Translations under genes and position numbers: made by a program | The notes under the pieces: generated by a model | What the model was told of the DNA's origin: nothing | The model's input: the letters and a program-made list of their open reading frames with translations, nothing else | Databases searched by the model: none | Assembly (NCBI GenBank): GCA_026967495.1 | Contig: CP114060.1 | Location: forward strand, 4,836,001 to 4,900,000 | Direction: 5' to 3' | Length of the DNA stretch: 64,000 bases | Source of the DNA: Rouxiella badensis | GTDB lineage: Bacteria; Pseudomonadota; Gammaproteobacteria; Enterobacterales; Enterobacteriaceae | Shown here: positions 28,100 through 37,188 of the stretch, one piece after another | Layout of the letters: each line of letters starts with the position of its first letter | Numbering within the stretch: position 1 is the stretch's first letter

Positions 28100-28624
28100 C
28101 TAGCGGGCGAGCTGCAGGGCGAGCGCGTCGAGGATGTCCTCAACCACCATCGAAGGCGTATGCGTTCCATCGAGAACGAAATGAGCAGCTTGCTGGTATA
28201 AGGCTTCGCGCTCGTTCAGCACCTGAGTTATTTCTTCGTTAATTGGCCTGCCGGTCAACGTGGGGCGCTGATCTTCCTGAGGCGAGTCCTCAAGGCGGTG
28301 TGCAAGCGTGCTGGCCGGAGAGCGCAGGTAGATAACCTGGCCTGTCTCGCGCATGAACTGGCGGTTTTCGGCAGACAGGATTACGCCCCCGCCCGTCGCG
28401 ACAACGGTGTGCGGAGCGCTAATATTTTGCAGAGCCTGAGATTCACGACGACGGAAACCTGACCAACCTTCACGGGCTACAATCTCCGCAACGCTAAGTT
28501 GTGAAGTTTGGAGCAGATAAATATCGGTATCGACAAAATCATACCCTAACGCTTGCGCGAGGGCTCTGCCGACCGTTGTTTTACCTGCGCCACGAGCGCC
28601 TATCATGAAAATGGGTTGCGTCAT
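28100..28624 (-). CDS. aroL: Shikimate kinase II AroL
   Basis: 174 residues (E. coli 174). Phosphorylates shikimate at the 3-hydroxyl using ATP, fifth step of the chorismate pathway. Walker A GARGAGKTTVGRALA at residues 8-22, shikimate-binding DTDIY and GFRRRES, the Walker B-type GGGVI, and the lid DQRPTLTGRP. Followed by yaiA. A TyrR box lies upstream, in line with tyrosine-responsive repression in E. coli. Confidence 0.95.
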   Translation of the reverse strand: MTQPIFMIGARGAGKTTVGRALAQALGYDFVDTDIYLLQTSQLSVAEIVAREGWSGFRRRESQALQNISAPHTVVATGGGVILSAENRQFMRETGQVIYLRSPASTLAHRLEDSPQEDQRPTLTGRPINEEITQVLNEREALYQQAAHFVLDGTHTPSMVVEDILDALALQLAR

Positions 28625-28710
28625 TACCGCTATCCTTATGTGCCAGAGACATCTTTGAACCTAAGGCATCATACCGATAAAAAATAAATTGGCAATCCCT
28701 GTAAACATGG

Positions 28711-28728
28711 TGTAAAGAAAATATTACA
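28711..28728 (-). promoter_or_regulatory. TyrR box upstream of aroL
   Basis: TGTAAA-GAAAAT-ATTACA against TGTAAA-N6-TTTACA, one mismatch. It is about 90 bp before the aroL start; a weaker half-match (TGTAAACATGG) stands at 28700. Confidence 0.75.
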
Positions 28729-28743
28729 TCAATAACCTTTATA

Positions 28744-29322
28744 TTATAATGGCTTACATACATACACCAATGCCGGTGGAAAGTTTTTTACTACACGAAT
28801 TTTTTTCCAGCTGAAATAGCGTGACAGTAGCTTCTCTGACAGATGGCTGTACTGAAACAGAATAAGCTCCCCGTCCTTTTCTCTCAGACGCTGTTGAGCG
28901 CGCTGCAATATCTTCATGCTCACCCGCGTGGGGATCGACAACAGCGGCAGACAGCAGAAGATGGCGTCAAAGTCGCCTTCCAGATGCTCAGCGGAATAGC
29001 CCATTACCTGCAACCGCCTGTCCTCAATAAGATTCAGTTTATGAATGAAGTTAGGCTGGATCTCGAACGCCTGAACCTGCGCGTCGGCGCGCATTTTATC
29101 AAGGATACGCTTGGTCAGGACTCCGTCTGCCGCGCCAAATTCGGCAATCTTCAACGTTTTGGTCCAGTCGACCTGATTCACCATGGTCTGACACAGCCAA
29201 GGCGATGAGGGCGCCAGCGTCCCGAAGGTGCGCGGCGACGAGATAAAGTTCTGCAAATAGGAAAACTGATTTTTGATGGTCAACCTTGTCGCATTGATAG
29301 TCAGTCTTGTCGCATTCAACAT
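28744..29322 (-). CDS. SAM-dependent methyltransferase, phospholipid N-methyltransferase-like
   Basis: 192 residues. The glycine-rich SAM loop is IAEFGAADGVLTKRIL (about 58-73), followed by VQAFEIQPNF as the acidic ribose-binding end of strand 2, and CCLPLLSIP as the strand-4 motif. The layout (N-terminal FISSPRTFGTLAPSSPWL) is like PmtA-type phosphatidylethanolamine methyltransferases, hence the tentative call. The first 16 residues contain an internal repeat, NATRLTI twice, from a 21-bp tandem duplication. Upstream DNA is AT-rich. An AGGGGG site precedes the start. Real substrate unknown. Confidence 0.75.
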   Translation of the reverse strand: MLNATRLTINATRLTIKNQFSYLQNFISSPRTFGTLAPSSPWLCQTMVNQVDWTKTLKIAEFGAADGVLTKRILDKMRADAQVQAFEIQPNFIHKLNLIEDRRLQVMGYSAEHLEGDFDAIFCCLPLLSIPTRVSMKILQRAQQRLREKDGELILFQYSHLSEKLLSRYFSWKKIRVVKNFPPALVYVCKPL

Positions 29323-29771
29323 ATTTATAACCCCCTGGGGATGTAGACCACTATCACATCGAAAAATTCTTAAGGAATAATTATTTGCGTTAATTATTTT
29401 AAAAAATCCTTTTAAATTAATTCTAAATAAGAAACGTCTTAATTCCTGTGATGTATGGAAATTTTCAGATGATTTAGCAAAAGATAACTCTACCCTCTCC
29501 TTTTCATTAATTGAGGTTAGGCAAAATAAGTCTTTCGAGCGGAGTAAAGGATAATAGCAGAACTAATCGATTGAATGGCTATAGAAAATATAGCGGAAAA
29601 TTTAAAATAAGGAAAAAAAGCCGATGAGGGAGTTTACAGGCAGGCTAAATTTATCAGGTAAAAGGAAACCGTCGAGTGAGACACTGGGGACAGAAGCCGC
29701 TGGCGCAACCTCTGTTTGAGGGTAGTCCCCACACTCGACGGTCTGTTCTTGGTAATCGTAAAAAACTGAAC
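29323..29771. other. AT-rich gene-free region
   Basis: 449 bp, clearly richer in A and T than the flanks, with no credible gene. The right end carries the long two-level stem-loop at 29668-29742. The left end serves as the promoter region of the methyltransferase. Confidence 0.6.
29668..29742 (-). terminator. Long two-level stem-loop after the DUF1471 gene
   Basis: Outer 11-bp stem ACCGTCGAGTG / CACTCGACGGT, a six-base bulge (AGACAC) on one side, a second stem TGGGGAC / GTCCCCA, and an inner small hairpin CCTC-TGTTT-GAGG. On the minus strand TTCCTTTT follows, so it can end the DUF1471 transcript, but the size and structure are more than a terminator needs. Confidence 0.6.
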
Positions 29772-30047
29772 TTAACGGTAAAGCTCAACGCTGGCGCGGG
29801 CCAGGCTTGAGTCACCCGGAGTGCTTACCCCGATAACGCGATAGTGAGTCGCCCCTTCCTGTGCGGCTTTCGCATTCACCGCAGCTTTCAGACTCATGTC
29901 TTCAGTATTGCCTTGAGCTACGTCAACGACGCCGAGTGATTGATAATTGTTACTTTGTGCCTGGGCTGCGTTAATTTCCGTTGCGGCCAGAGAAGAGAAT
30001 GACGCGGTCGCAAACAGTGCTGCTGCAATGAGAGGTAAAATTTTCAT
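29772..30047 (-). CDS. DUF1471 (YdgH/BhsA/McbA-like) periplasmic protein
   Basis: 91 residues: signal peptide cut near SLAA-TE (residue about 22), then one DUF1471 domain (YQSLGVVDVAQGNTEDMSL ... GATHYRVIGVSTPG). Enterobacterial members are small stress- or biofilm-linked envelope proteins (BhsA, McbA, YhcN). Which one this equals cannot be told. Confidence 0.82.
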   Translation of the reverse strand: MKILPLIAAALFATASFSSLAATEINAAQAQSNNYQSLGVVDVAQGNTEDMSLKAAVNAKAAQEGATHYRVIGVSTPGDSSLARASVELYR

Positions 30048-30422
30048 GGTTTCCGCCTTAGACGTTTTTATGGCTAAACAGTGTCGGATAGCCTGACGAT
30101 AATTAGTGAGCAGGATGTTCTCCTTGGTATTAATTATCGTTCATTAAACGAAAGGCGGAGTCATGGGGAGTAAAGTTGTTCAAGCTTTATGGCGAAAATG
30201 AGGAGGAAAGACTAAAAATTATTTCACGAGGCTCAATTAAGGAGGAAATGTAATAAAAAAGCGCGCCAATGGTGCACAGGGGAGAAACTAAAATAGCGAT
30301 TTAACGGCGAGGAACAGCGTCGCACGAATCGACGCTTTATAGCAATCGCTGATATGATTCTTTTAACGATAGAAATTCTAAAAACATATCTCTAAAAATC
30401 ATAACCTCCCGGGAGAGCTTTT
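30048..30422. other. Gene-free divergent region before yedI
   Basis: 375 bp between the DUF1471 gene (minus) and yedI (plus), holding both promoters. One hairpin, GCGTCG / CGACGC with loop CACGAAT followed by TTTAT, stands at 30317-30335 and could act as an attenuator in the yedI leader. Nothing else was recognised. Confidence 0.5.
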
Positions 30423-31345
30423 ATGGCAGGAACCAGCCTTTTGGCGTTGATAGACGACATCGCCTCTATTCTTGACGACGTTGCCGCAATGAGTAAGGTC
30501 GCGGCAAAGAAAACTGCCAGCGTGCTCGGTGACGATCTGGCGCTTAACGCCCAGCAGGTCTCCGGGGTCAAAGCAGACCGCGAACTCCCAATCGTCTGGG
30601 CCGTCGCCAAAGGCTCACTTCTCAACAAGGCAATTCTCGTGCCCCTCGCGCTGCTTATCAGCGCCTTTGCCCCTGGGGAATAACGCCCCTGCTGATGATT
30701 GGCGGTGCCTATCTGTGCTATGAGGGCTTTGAGAAAGTCGCGCATAAGTTTATGCCGCATGACGAAGCGGCTGAGGCGGAAAAAAAGGCCAGGCTTAAGG
30801 CGGCAAGCCAGTCCCCGGAAGCACTGGCGAAAATGGAAAAAGACAAGGTTAAGGGTGCGGTCCGTACTGACTTCATCCTTTCGGCAGAAATTATCGTTAT
30901 TTCGCTGGGTACCGTATCGAGTGCACCGTTTCTGGACCAGGTTATGGTGATGTGTGCGATAGCCGTCGTGATGACGCTGGGCGTCTATGGGCTGGTAGCC
31001 GGTATCGTGAAAATCGATGATGCCGGACTTTACCTCAGCAAGCTCAGCGGCAAGAGCGGATTCATGCGCGCAGTGCGCGGATTTGGCGGTGGCATCGTCA
31101 ACGCGGCTCCCCTGCTAATGAAAACGCTGTCTATCGTCGGCACCTTCGCCATGTTTCTGGTCGGTGGCAGCATTATTAGCCACGGCCTGCCGTTCATGCA
31201 CAGCCTGCTTGAAGGCTTTACGACAGGGCATCAGGGCTGGGTAAACTCACTGATAACCGGCGCAAGCGATCTGGCTGTGGGCATTGTGGTCGGCGCACTG
31301 GTGCTGGCCGTGGTGATGCTCGGCGGTAAGCTGTTTAAGAAATAA
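30423..31345 (+). CDS. yedI: DUF808 inner-membrane protein YedI, frameshifted in this sequence
   Basis: About 307 codons once one base is restored; E. coli YedI has 305. Starts MAGTSLLALIDDIASILDDV, with GVLGDDL-like and NAQQVSGVKADRELP motifs. The frame breaks at LISAFAP: a run of four C at 30670-30673 where five would read APWGITPLLMIGGAYL. The second frame then continues to the family C-terminus with FEGFEKVAHK and RTDFILSAEI. Several membrane helices; function unknown. GGGAG precedes the start and a terminator follows. Confidence 0.9.
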
Positions 31346-31357
31346 CGCGATGGCGAG

Positions 31358-31382
31358 AAACGGGCCAGAAACCGGCCCGTTT
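31358..31382. terminator. Bidirectional terminator between yedI and yafE
   Basis: AAACGGGCC / GGCCCGTTT with a seven-base loop, TTTCATTG after it on the plus strand. The genes on both sides converge on it. Confidence 0.85.
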
Positions 31383-31389
31383 TCATTGT

Positions 31390-32160
31390 TTAGATTTTAC
31401 TCGCTTCGATGAACAGCGTATCAGTCTCAAAAGTGCCGTCCTGTGCGATAGCGAAATACTGTACGACCTCCTCTGACGACGCCTTTTGCAGCTCGCGAAT
31501 AGCCACCACAAAATGCTCGGGAGTCTTCAGGCGAGCGACCCAGCTGCTAAACTCCAGCGTCAGCTTGCCGGTGGTTAAAGATTCGATACGGATCCCTGCC
31601 TCATTAAACATTTGCAACCATTCGCCGGTGGAATAATTACGCACGTGTGAGGTATCGCGCAGCTTCTCGATAGTCTGTAAATGCACGTCGAGCACCGGGT
31701 GCCCCGGCGAGGCGATATCCATCATCACCACTTTACCGCCCGGCTTGAGGATACGGCGAACCTCACGCAGCGCCGCGCCTACGTCGTGCCAATGGTGTGC
31801 CGAATACCGGCTGATCGCCACATCAACGCTTGCATCTTCAAAGGGCAGCGACTCGGCATAACCCTGCCGGGTTTCGATATTTTTCAACCCTCTGTCTGCG
31901 GCTGCATGCTTGACCACGGCCAGCATTTCGGCCGACAAATCATAGGCAATGACCTTTTTAACTGACTTTGACACCGCAAAACTGGCATGCCCTGCGCCAC
32001 ATCCCAGGTCGACCACAAGCGCATCGGAGTAAGGCGTGAGCAGCGCAGACAGCCCGGTCAAATCAGGCCCTTGGGCATGCACCGCGCTGGTTAAATAGTT
32101 TTGGGCATTCGGGCTGAACTGCTCGCTGACGCTTTGCGCATGGCTGTTTTTATTGTCCAT
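31390..32160 (-). CDS. yafE: SAM-dependent methyltransferase YafE
   Basis: 256 residues of class I methyltransferase (UbiE-like). SAM motif I VVDLGCGAGHASFAVS, acidic IAYDLSAEM, motif ETRQGYAESLPF, and ISRYSAHHWHDVGAALREV. E. coli YafE (256) shares these stretches nearly word for word, plus RDTSHVRNYSTGEWL and LEFSSWVAR. Substrate unknown. Divergent from an HTH regulator gene, with a 124-bp gap that contains a 10-bp palindrome ATACTAGTAT at 32240-32249. Confidence 0.9.
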   Translation of the reverse strand: MDNKNSHAQSVSEQFSPNAQNYLTSAVHAQGPDLTGLSALLTPYSDALVVDLGCGAGHASFAVSKSVKKVIAYDLSAEMLAVVKHAAADRGLKNIETRQGYAESLPFEDASVDVAISRYSAHHWHDVGAALREVRRILKPGGKVVMMDIASPGHPVLDVHLQTIEKLRDTSHVRNYSTGEWLQMFNEAGIRIESLTTGKLTLEFSSWVARLKTPEHFVVAIRELQKASSEEVVQYFAIAQDGTFETDTLFIEASKI

Positions 32161-32284
32161 TTATATTCCTTTTAATCATGGGATGTCTGGCTTAACAACA
32201 CTGTATATCGGGTTTTATACGGGTACAATATGAGCATTTATACTAGTATTATGCAGTTCCCCTATTAGCCTGATGAGCGTAACA

Positions 32285-33081
32285 ATGTCGACAATAGAAC
32301 CCTTGAATGGCCCAAAGGCATTAGGCGCGTTCCTGCGCGCTCACCGAGAAAAACTACACCAGAGAGGGTAGGACTGCCGCACTCAACGCGCCGTCGCACC
32401 AGCGGGCTGCGCCGTGAAGAGTTGGCACAAATCAGCGGTATTAGCACCACCTGGTACACCTGGATAGAACAGGGCCGGGACGTTTCCATCTCGGCAGCAA
32501 CGCTCGGCAGGCTCGCGCAGGCGCTACGTCTACAGCCTGCGGAGGAGGATTACCTTTTCAGTCTGGCCGGCATCAAAAATCCGCAGGCGTACGCGCCCGT
32601 GCGCTCGCCGAACGAACCTCTCACTCAGTGCGTGCATCAGCTCAATTGCCCCGGTTATCTGTTGGACAGCTGCTGGAATATGCTGGCCTGGAATGCCCAA
32701 ACCGAGCAGCTTTTTTACGGCTGGCTGGACCGAGACGATCGTCCTAACCTGTTGCGGTTTATGTTCATTCACCCCTTGGCGCGCACGCTGTTAGTCAACT
32801 GGGAGGCGCGTGCGCAACGCATCGTCGCCGAATTTCGTGCCGAAACCAGTCACTACGCCCACTTAGATGAGATTCGCCAAACGGTGCTGAGCCTGCGTGA
32901 AGAAAGCAGCGTATTTAATCAATGGTGGATGCAGCAGGAAGTGCTGGCGCGTGAAGGCGGAGAACGGCTGTTCATGCACCCTTCACAAGGGCCGGTGCGT
33001 TATCTGCAACAAACCTTTTTCCCGGCCGGTAGCAATGAGTTAAAACTGGTCATGCTGGTCGAGCAAACCTCTGATTCATAA
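32285..33081 (+). CDS. MmyB-type HTH regulator, frameshifted in this sequence
   Basis: About 265 codons with one base restored. The first frame gives MSTIEPLNGPKALGAFLRAHREKL and stops near 32371; the next frame gives PERVGLPHSTRRRTSGLRRE then ELAQISGISTTWYTWIEQGRD, a classic XRE-type helix-turn-helix. A missing A near 32356 (CTACACC for CTAACACC) joins them as REKLTPERVGLP. The C-terminal part (NMLAWNAQTEQLF, LRFMFIHPLARTLLVNWE) is the MmyB-like ligand-binding domain (PF17765). Regulators of this kind often control a divergent enzyme gene; here that is yafE. Confidence 0.85.
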
Positions 33082-33163
33082 GCAGCTTCCGCGTTGTGCA
33101 TCGCTCGATTGACATTATCTCAGTGAATGTGTGAGTCTGAATCTCACGCCGAGGAGGCGAGTA

Positions 33164-33734
33164 ATGAGGGAGAGAAAGGAAATGACGAGCCGTCTGATTT
33201 ATCAAGATGAGAGCATGGAGATACGCGTACCGACAGAATTGGAAGCGCCCTTGCACTTTGATGCTATTCAGTCTTCAATGGCAGATATTTCCGCATGGGA
33301 AAGCTGGTGTTCCACCGGCTATAGCCTTGAAGACAGCCGAACTTACCTCATTGACTCCTATGTAAAAAGGCAACGAGGGCAGGAGTATCGCTTCTGCCTT
33401 TTTGACCTCGCCAGCGGTAAAATAATTGGCTCTATAGCCCTTAACCGTATTGTTCCCGAATATAAAACCGCCAATATAGGTTACTGGATACGCAGTGATT
33501 TTACCGGAAGATCGCTGGCTGTGACCGCAGTGAAGGCCATTGCCCGTTTTGCCTTTAACGAGTCTCGGCATGACGAGACTCGAGATAGTCGCCATGGAAA
33601 AAAATCATCGCAGCTGCCGAGTGGCCGAAAAGTCTGGGGCGGTCAAAGAAGGACTGCATCGCAACGGGCTTTACTTTCATGGACAGCCCAGCAACGCGTG
33701 GATTTACTCACTGATCCCCGGCGATCTGACGTAA
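33164..33734 (+). CDS. GNAT acetyltransferase (RimJ/RimL type), frameshifted in this sequence
   Basis: About 189 codons with one extra base removed. The first part holds YRFCLFDLASGKIIGSIALNRI and TANIGYWIRSDFTGRSLA, the acetyl-CoA fold region; after the break it continues LGMTRLEIVAMEKNHRSCRV then AEKSGAVKEGLHRNGLYFHG, the well-known RimJ/RimL C-terminal signature. The extra base is in GAGTCTC at about 33561-33565. I chose the ATG at 33164 because AGGAGG lies six bases before it. It probably acetylates a protein N-terminus or a small amine; the target is unknown. Confidence 0.85.
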
Positions 33735-33772
33735 TGTCGACACTACCACTATTAGAATAGGATCGAGGAATA

Positions 33773-34612
33773 ATGAGTTCATCTATCGTTTCAACCGACT
33801 GGTTGGCTTCACATCTTGATCAATCAGGTCTGGTGATTATCGACTGCCGCAAGTCTAAGCCGGGCATTAACCCGCCCATTGATTTTCATGGTAAATACCT
33901 TGAGGCGCACATTCCTGGCGCAGTCTATATCGAGGTTGATGATATTTCTGATTGCAGCACTGGCCTGCCGCATATGCTGCCTGACGCTGAAGCATTCAGT
34001 AAGTCAATGAGCGAACGCGGAATCAGTAATAACAGCGCTGTCGTACTCTACGACGAAGGTGATCTGTTCAGCGCCCCGCGCGTGTGGTGGATGCTGACTC
34101 GCTTTGGCGCAAACAACGTGCGTATTCTGGACGGTGGCCTCAACGCCTGGCTCAAGGAAGGCAAGCGGACTGAAGGCGGGGAGCGTAAGCTGCCTCCCGC
34201 CAACTTCGAGGCCAGGCTGGAGAGCCAAGTGGTCGTCAGCGCCGAACAGGTCAAGCAGGCACTCGGGAAGGTGCAAATTATTGATGCACGTTCTCTGGGA
34301 CGCTTCAGGGGCGAGCAGCCCGAGCCGCGTCCGGGACTGCACGGTGGCCATATTCCCGGTAGCCTCAGCGTACCCTTCACCGAACTCACTGAAAACGGTC
34401 GGATAAAATCACCCCAGGCATTGAAAGAGACCTTCTCGCGTCTTGGGGTTGATACTACGCAACCCACTATCTCCAGCTGTGGTTCAGGCGTTACCGCCGC
34501 CGCACTGCTGTTTGGTCTGCACCTGATTGGCGCTGAAGACGTGCTGATTTATGACGGTTCATGGGCGGAATGGGGCGACATCAATAAAGATTACCCGATT
34601 GAAACCCAATAA
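33773..34612 (+). CDS. sseA: 3-mercaptopyruvate sulfurtransferase (SseA type)
   Basis: 279 residues, two rhodanese domains (residues about 8-130 and 155-275). The active-site Cys lies in the C-terminal domain loop SSCGSGVTAA, the CG[S/T]GVT form typical of SseA rather than thiosulfate-specific enzymes. FSAPRVWWML and EPRPGLHGGHIPG also match E. coli SseA. It moves sulfur from 3-mercaptopyruvate to cyanide or thiols. It is more distant from E. coli SseA than the housekeeping genes here are from theirs, so it may be a second copy. Confidence 0.85.
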   Translation: MSSSIVSTDWLASHLDQSGLVIIDCRKSKPGINPPIDFHGKYLEAHIPGAVYIEVDDISDCSTGLPHMLPDAEAFSKSMSERGISNNSAVVLYDEGDLFSAPRVWWMLTRFGANNVRILDGGLNAWLKEGKRTEGGERKLPPANFEARLESQVVVSAEQVKQALGKVQIIDARSLGRFRGEQPEPRPGLHGGHIPGSLSVPFTELTENGRIKSPQALKETFSRLGVDTTQPTISSCGSGVTAAALLFGLHLIGAEDVLIYDGSWAEWGDINKDYPIETQ

Positions 34613-34714
34613 AAGAACGCTATTGCCCGCAGGCCATGCGCCTGCGAGTTTTACTCTCCTCCAGCACGCCCTCCCTTAAAAAGCCTTAGACGCATTTATT
34701 ACGGGCAAAAAAAA

Positions 34715-34734
34715 GCCCGCACAGAGGTACGGGC
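34715..34734 (-). terminator. Terminator of agp
   Basis: Stem GCCCGTAC / GTGCGGGC (minus strand, one wobble) with loop CTCT and T8 after it. Confidence 0.85.
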
Positions 34735-34870
34735 AGAACAAACTGGTCTATCAGAGAGAGTCTTTCTTTCTTCTGGGGTGTCACTGGCAACCATTGTAGA
34801 TCGAATCATTCACAATGTTGTTACTTAAATGTAATTAAATGAGATCCAAGTTGTTTAAATAAGGAAAAAC

Positions 34871-36166
34871 TTAGTTTTTTAAGGAATCCTTCAGCACTTG
34901 ATTGAAGACGTCCGCTGAACAAAATCCTTTATTATCAATAGGACAGCCTTCAGCTTGTAAAACAACGCGGTGTAACGGATTTTTTAAGCTATAAGTGCTG
35001 TTGTTACGGATTTGTATCGCAGTTGGATATACATATTCGATTTTTATCAGATCTTTGTCAGTTTTCTTATCATGCCAGCGTTGGAAAACCACGGCTCCGG
35101 CGATAGGTGTACGCTCATACTGACCCGGCAGAGTGAAATCTTTAATCTTGAGCGCCGAAACAAAGGCGGCAATATTCGAGTCATGACCGACTAACAACGT
35201 CACCCGAGCCTGCTGCGCCGCTTGCTGATCGGCGGTTTTAGCCTGCGATTTATCCAGCACGCCTGACATAAACGTCAGCGTTGGGGCTGCGGCATTCTTA
35301 CCAATTTGCTCAGAGCTGAAGATGGCCTTCTGGTCTGCATTTTTGAATTCCTCAACCTGACGCCACTGCTCAGGCGTTTTTATCTGGCCCCACGCAACGT
35401 CCTTCTCCGGCAAACCCTCATAATATTGCAGCATGAAGGCATCGCTAATTCCGGTGCCCAACGACAGCGGTCCCGAAATCCCCGGTTCCTTGCCCTGATT
35501 GATCACCAGATTCGAAGGCTGTGCTGCAAGAGAGCAGACCTTATCCTGCTTGCAGGTTTTGGAATTTTTGAAATCCATGACCTTTTCAACCAACGCATAG
35601 TTCGGCGTCAGACGCTGATTCAGGCCATCGAGTCCGGCCTGTCCAGCTGACTTATTGGTGGCGTCGATCGCCGCCTGTTTAAACTGATCCGTAACGTCGG
35701 CGGTGATAATCGGATTAAACACCGGATCCATTTTCCCGACTTCAACGCGATTCACCACAGGAAGCGAGCAACCCGGAAATGCGCCGATGAGGAAATGTTT
35801 GGCAGTATCAATGGTACGCGGCAGGCTGTTAGCGTAGGTGAAAACCTCGCCCGGTTGCGGACACCCTTTGGCCGGCAGCAGATTATTTTTCGCTAACCAC
35901 TGGCGGTAATACTGCCCAACGTGCTCTTCAACCTGCCCGCCTTTCGGGGTCAGAAGTCCACCTTCGGTGCTCCACGTTGGCCAGGTGTGGGTGGTCGCAT
36001 TGCCCAACGCATTATTATAGTTAGAGAGCGGCGCGCGAATGCTGTGGCGGCTAAAGATAAGCACCTGTTCTAAAGAGAGATTATTGTCGGCAGCGACAGC
36101 AGGCAGGGAAGCAGAAATGACGCAGGCCAGGGTAGTTAAAAGCGCAAGACGGGACGTTCTTTTCAC
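34871..36166 (-). CDS. agp: Periplasmic glucose-1-phosphatase-like histidine acid phosphatase
   Basis: 431 residues with a Sec signal peptide (cut near VAA-DN, residue 26). Catalytic motif SRHSIRAPLSNY (RHxxRxP class) and GHDSNIAAF as the second motif. GGLLTPKGG, NSLPRTIDTAKHFL, DAFMLQYYEG, ERTPIAGAVVFQRWHD and GCPIDNKGFC all align with E. coli Agp (413). Agp releases phosphate from glucose-1-phosphate and can attack phytate; true phytase AppA is the related alternative. Terminator downstream. Confidence 0.88.
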   Translation of the reverse strand: MKRTSRLALLTTLACVISASLPAVAADNNLSLEQVLIFSRHSIRAPLSNYNNALGNATTHTWPTWSTEGGLLTPKGGQVEEHVGQYYRQWLAKNNLLPAKGCPQPGEVFTYANSLPRTIDTAKHFLIGAFPGCSLPVVNRVEVGKMDPVFNPIITADVTDQFKQAAIDATNKSAGQAGLDGLNQRLTPNYALVEKVMDFKNSKTCKQDKVCSLAAQPSNLVINQGKEPGISGPLSLGTGISDAFMLQYYEGLPEKDVAWGQIKTPEQWRQVEEFKNADQKAIFSSEQIGKNAAAPTLTFMSGVLDKSQAKTADQQAAQQARVTLLVGHDSNIAAFVSALKIKDFTLPGQYERTPIAGAVVFQRWHDKKTDKDLIKIEYVYPTAIQIRNNSTYSLKNPLHRVVLQAEGCPIDNKGFCSADVFNQVLKDSLKN

Positions 36167-36307
36167 GTGTTTCTCCTGATGAATTAAATGACTTCTTAAT
36201 GTTTATAGCGGGTTAAGGCTCATAAAAACAAGGGAAATCAAGCATAAAGGATCAGGCTGTGTCAGAGGGGGATCTGGCTCACAGCGCTGATTCCACAGGA
36301 GAAAGTT

Positions 36308-36919
36308 TTAGAACTGGAACTTTAACCAGCCAAAGAACACGTTGCCATTATTGTGTGTGCCCGGAATATAGGTCGCCTGGAAGGTCAGACGCTGATAGCC
36401 GATAGAGACCAGCGGCAGCACGAGTGGCAAAGGAATATATTTGTAGTTATCACGCGCAGTCATGGCGGCGGTATAGCCTAAACCGAGCCTGAAATTCTGA
36501 CCCTGCACCGGACGCCAGATCTTCTCATAGCCATAACCACCAATGGGCTCCCATTGGTTAAATGAGTCTTTGAAAACCATCATGTAGAGACCGTGCCAGT
36601 CGCCGTTTTCATCATAGCGAGAAATACCGTAACCACCGCCCCAGGGACGCTCGTTGTATTTATCAATCTTGGCACGGTCGTAGGTGGCACGGTTATGCCA
36701 GGTAATGACCGGTAGGTAGAGATCCCGGTCGGGTGAGGCATTCCAGGTGCTCGAAACGTCGTTCTTCCACGAAGCCCACCCACCGTTGAATCCGGACTGC
36801 TGCGTCGCTGGTGGAGTTGTCGACATGGTCGAGTTGAGTGAGGAGGCGGCCATCCCCGGCGTGGCCGTCAGGCATAATCCAATAAATAATGTTTTGGAAA
36901 TTTTTTTATTTATACGCAT
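36308..36919 (-). CDS. pagP: Lipid A palmitoyltransferase PagP
   Basis: Outer-membrane eight-strand beta-barrel enzyme that moves a palmitate from a phospholipid to lipid A. From this ATG the protein has 203 residues: signal peptide MRINKKISKTLFIGLCLTATPGMA, then ITWHNRATYD (catalytic His), NERPWGGGYGISR, FKDSFNQWEPIGGYG (catalytic Asp-Ser), TYIPGTHNNGN and the C-terminal WLKFQF ending in Phe. ATGs at 36928 and 36979 would lengthen it but not improve the signal. Between signal and barrel lies a Ser/Thr-rich stretch of about 20 residues not in E. coli PagP. Confidence 0.92.
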   Translation of the reverse strand: MRINKKISKTLFIGLCLTATPGMAASSLNSTMSTTPPATQQSGFNGGWASWKNDVSSTWNASPDRDLYLPVITWHNRATYDRAKIDKYNERPWGGGYGISRYDENGDWHGLYMMVFKDSFNQWEPIGGYGYEKIWRPVQGQNFRLGLGYTAAMTARDNYKYIPLPLVLPLVSIGYQRLTFQATYIPGTHNNGNVFFGWLKFQF

Positions 36920-37188
36920 ACAAACCATTTGGCTATCATTATTCAATACTACAGCACCTACAATAACGTAAAAATCCATGCAATATAATAAACAGCGTCT
37001 TTCATAACACTTAAAAATTTAATTAACTGGAAGAAATAGGGATAATCATGATGACTGCGAGGGAATAAAAAATATTTCAATAAAAGGTTAGAATTGATAA
37101 AGCCAAAAATATAACCATTACTTTTTTTAAAAAATAATCGATATAGGAAAATTATTAATTAATCTTCGCAGGGAAATTATTGCGTTGT

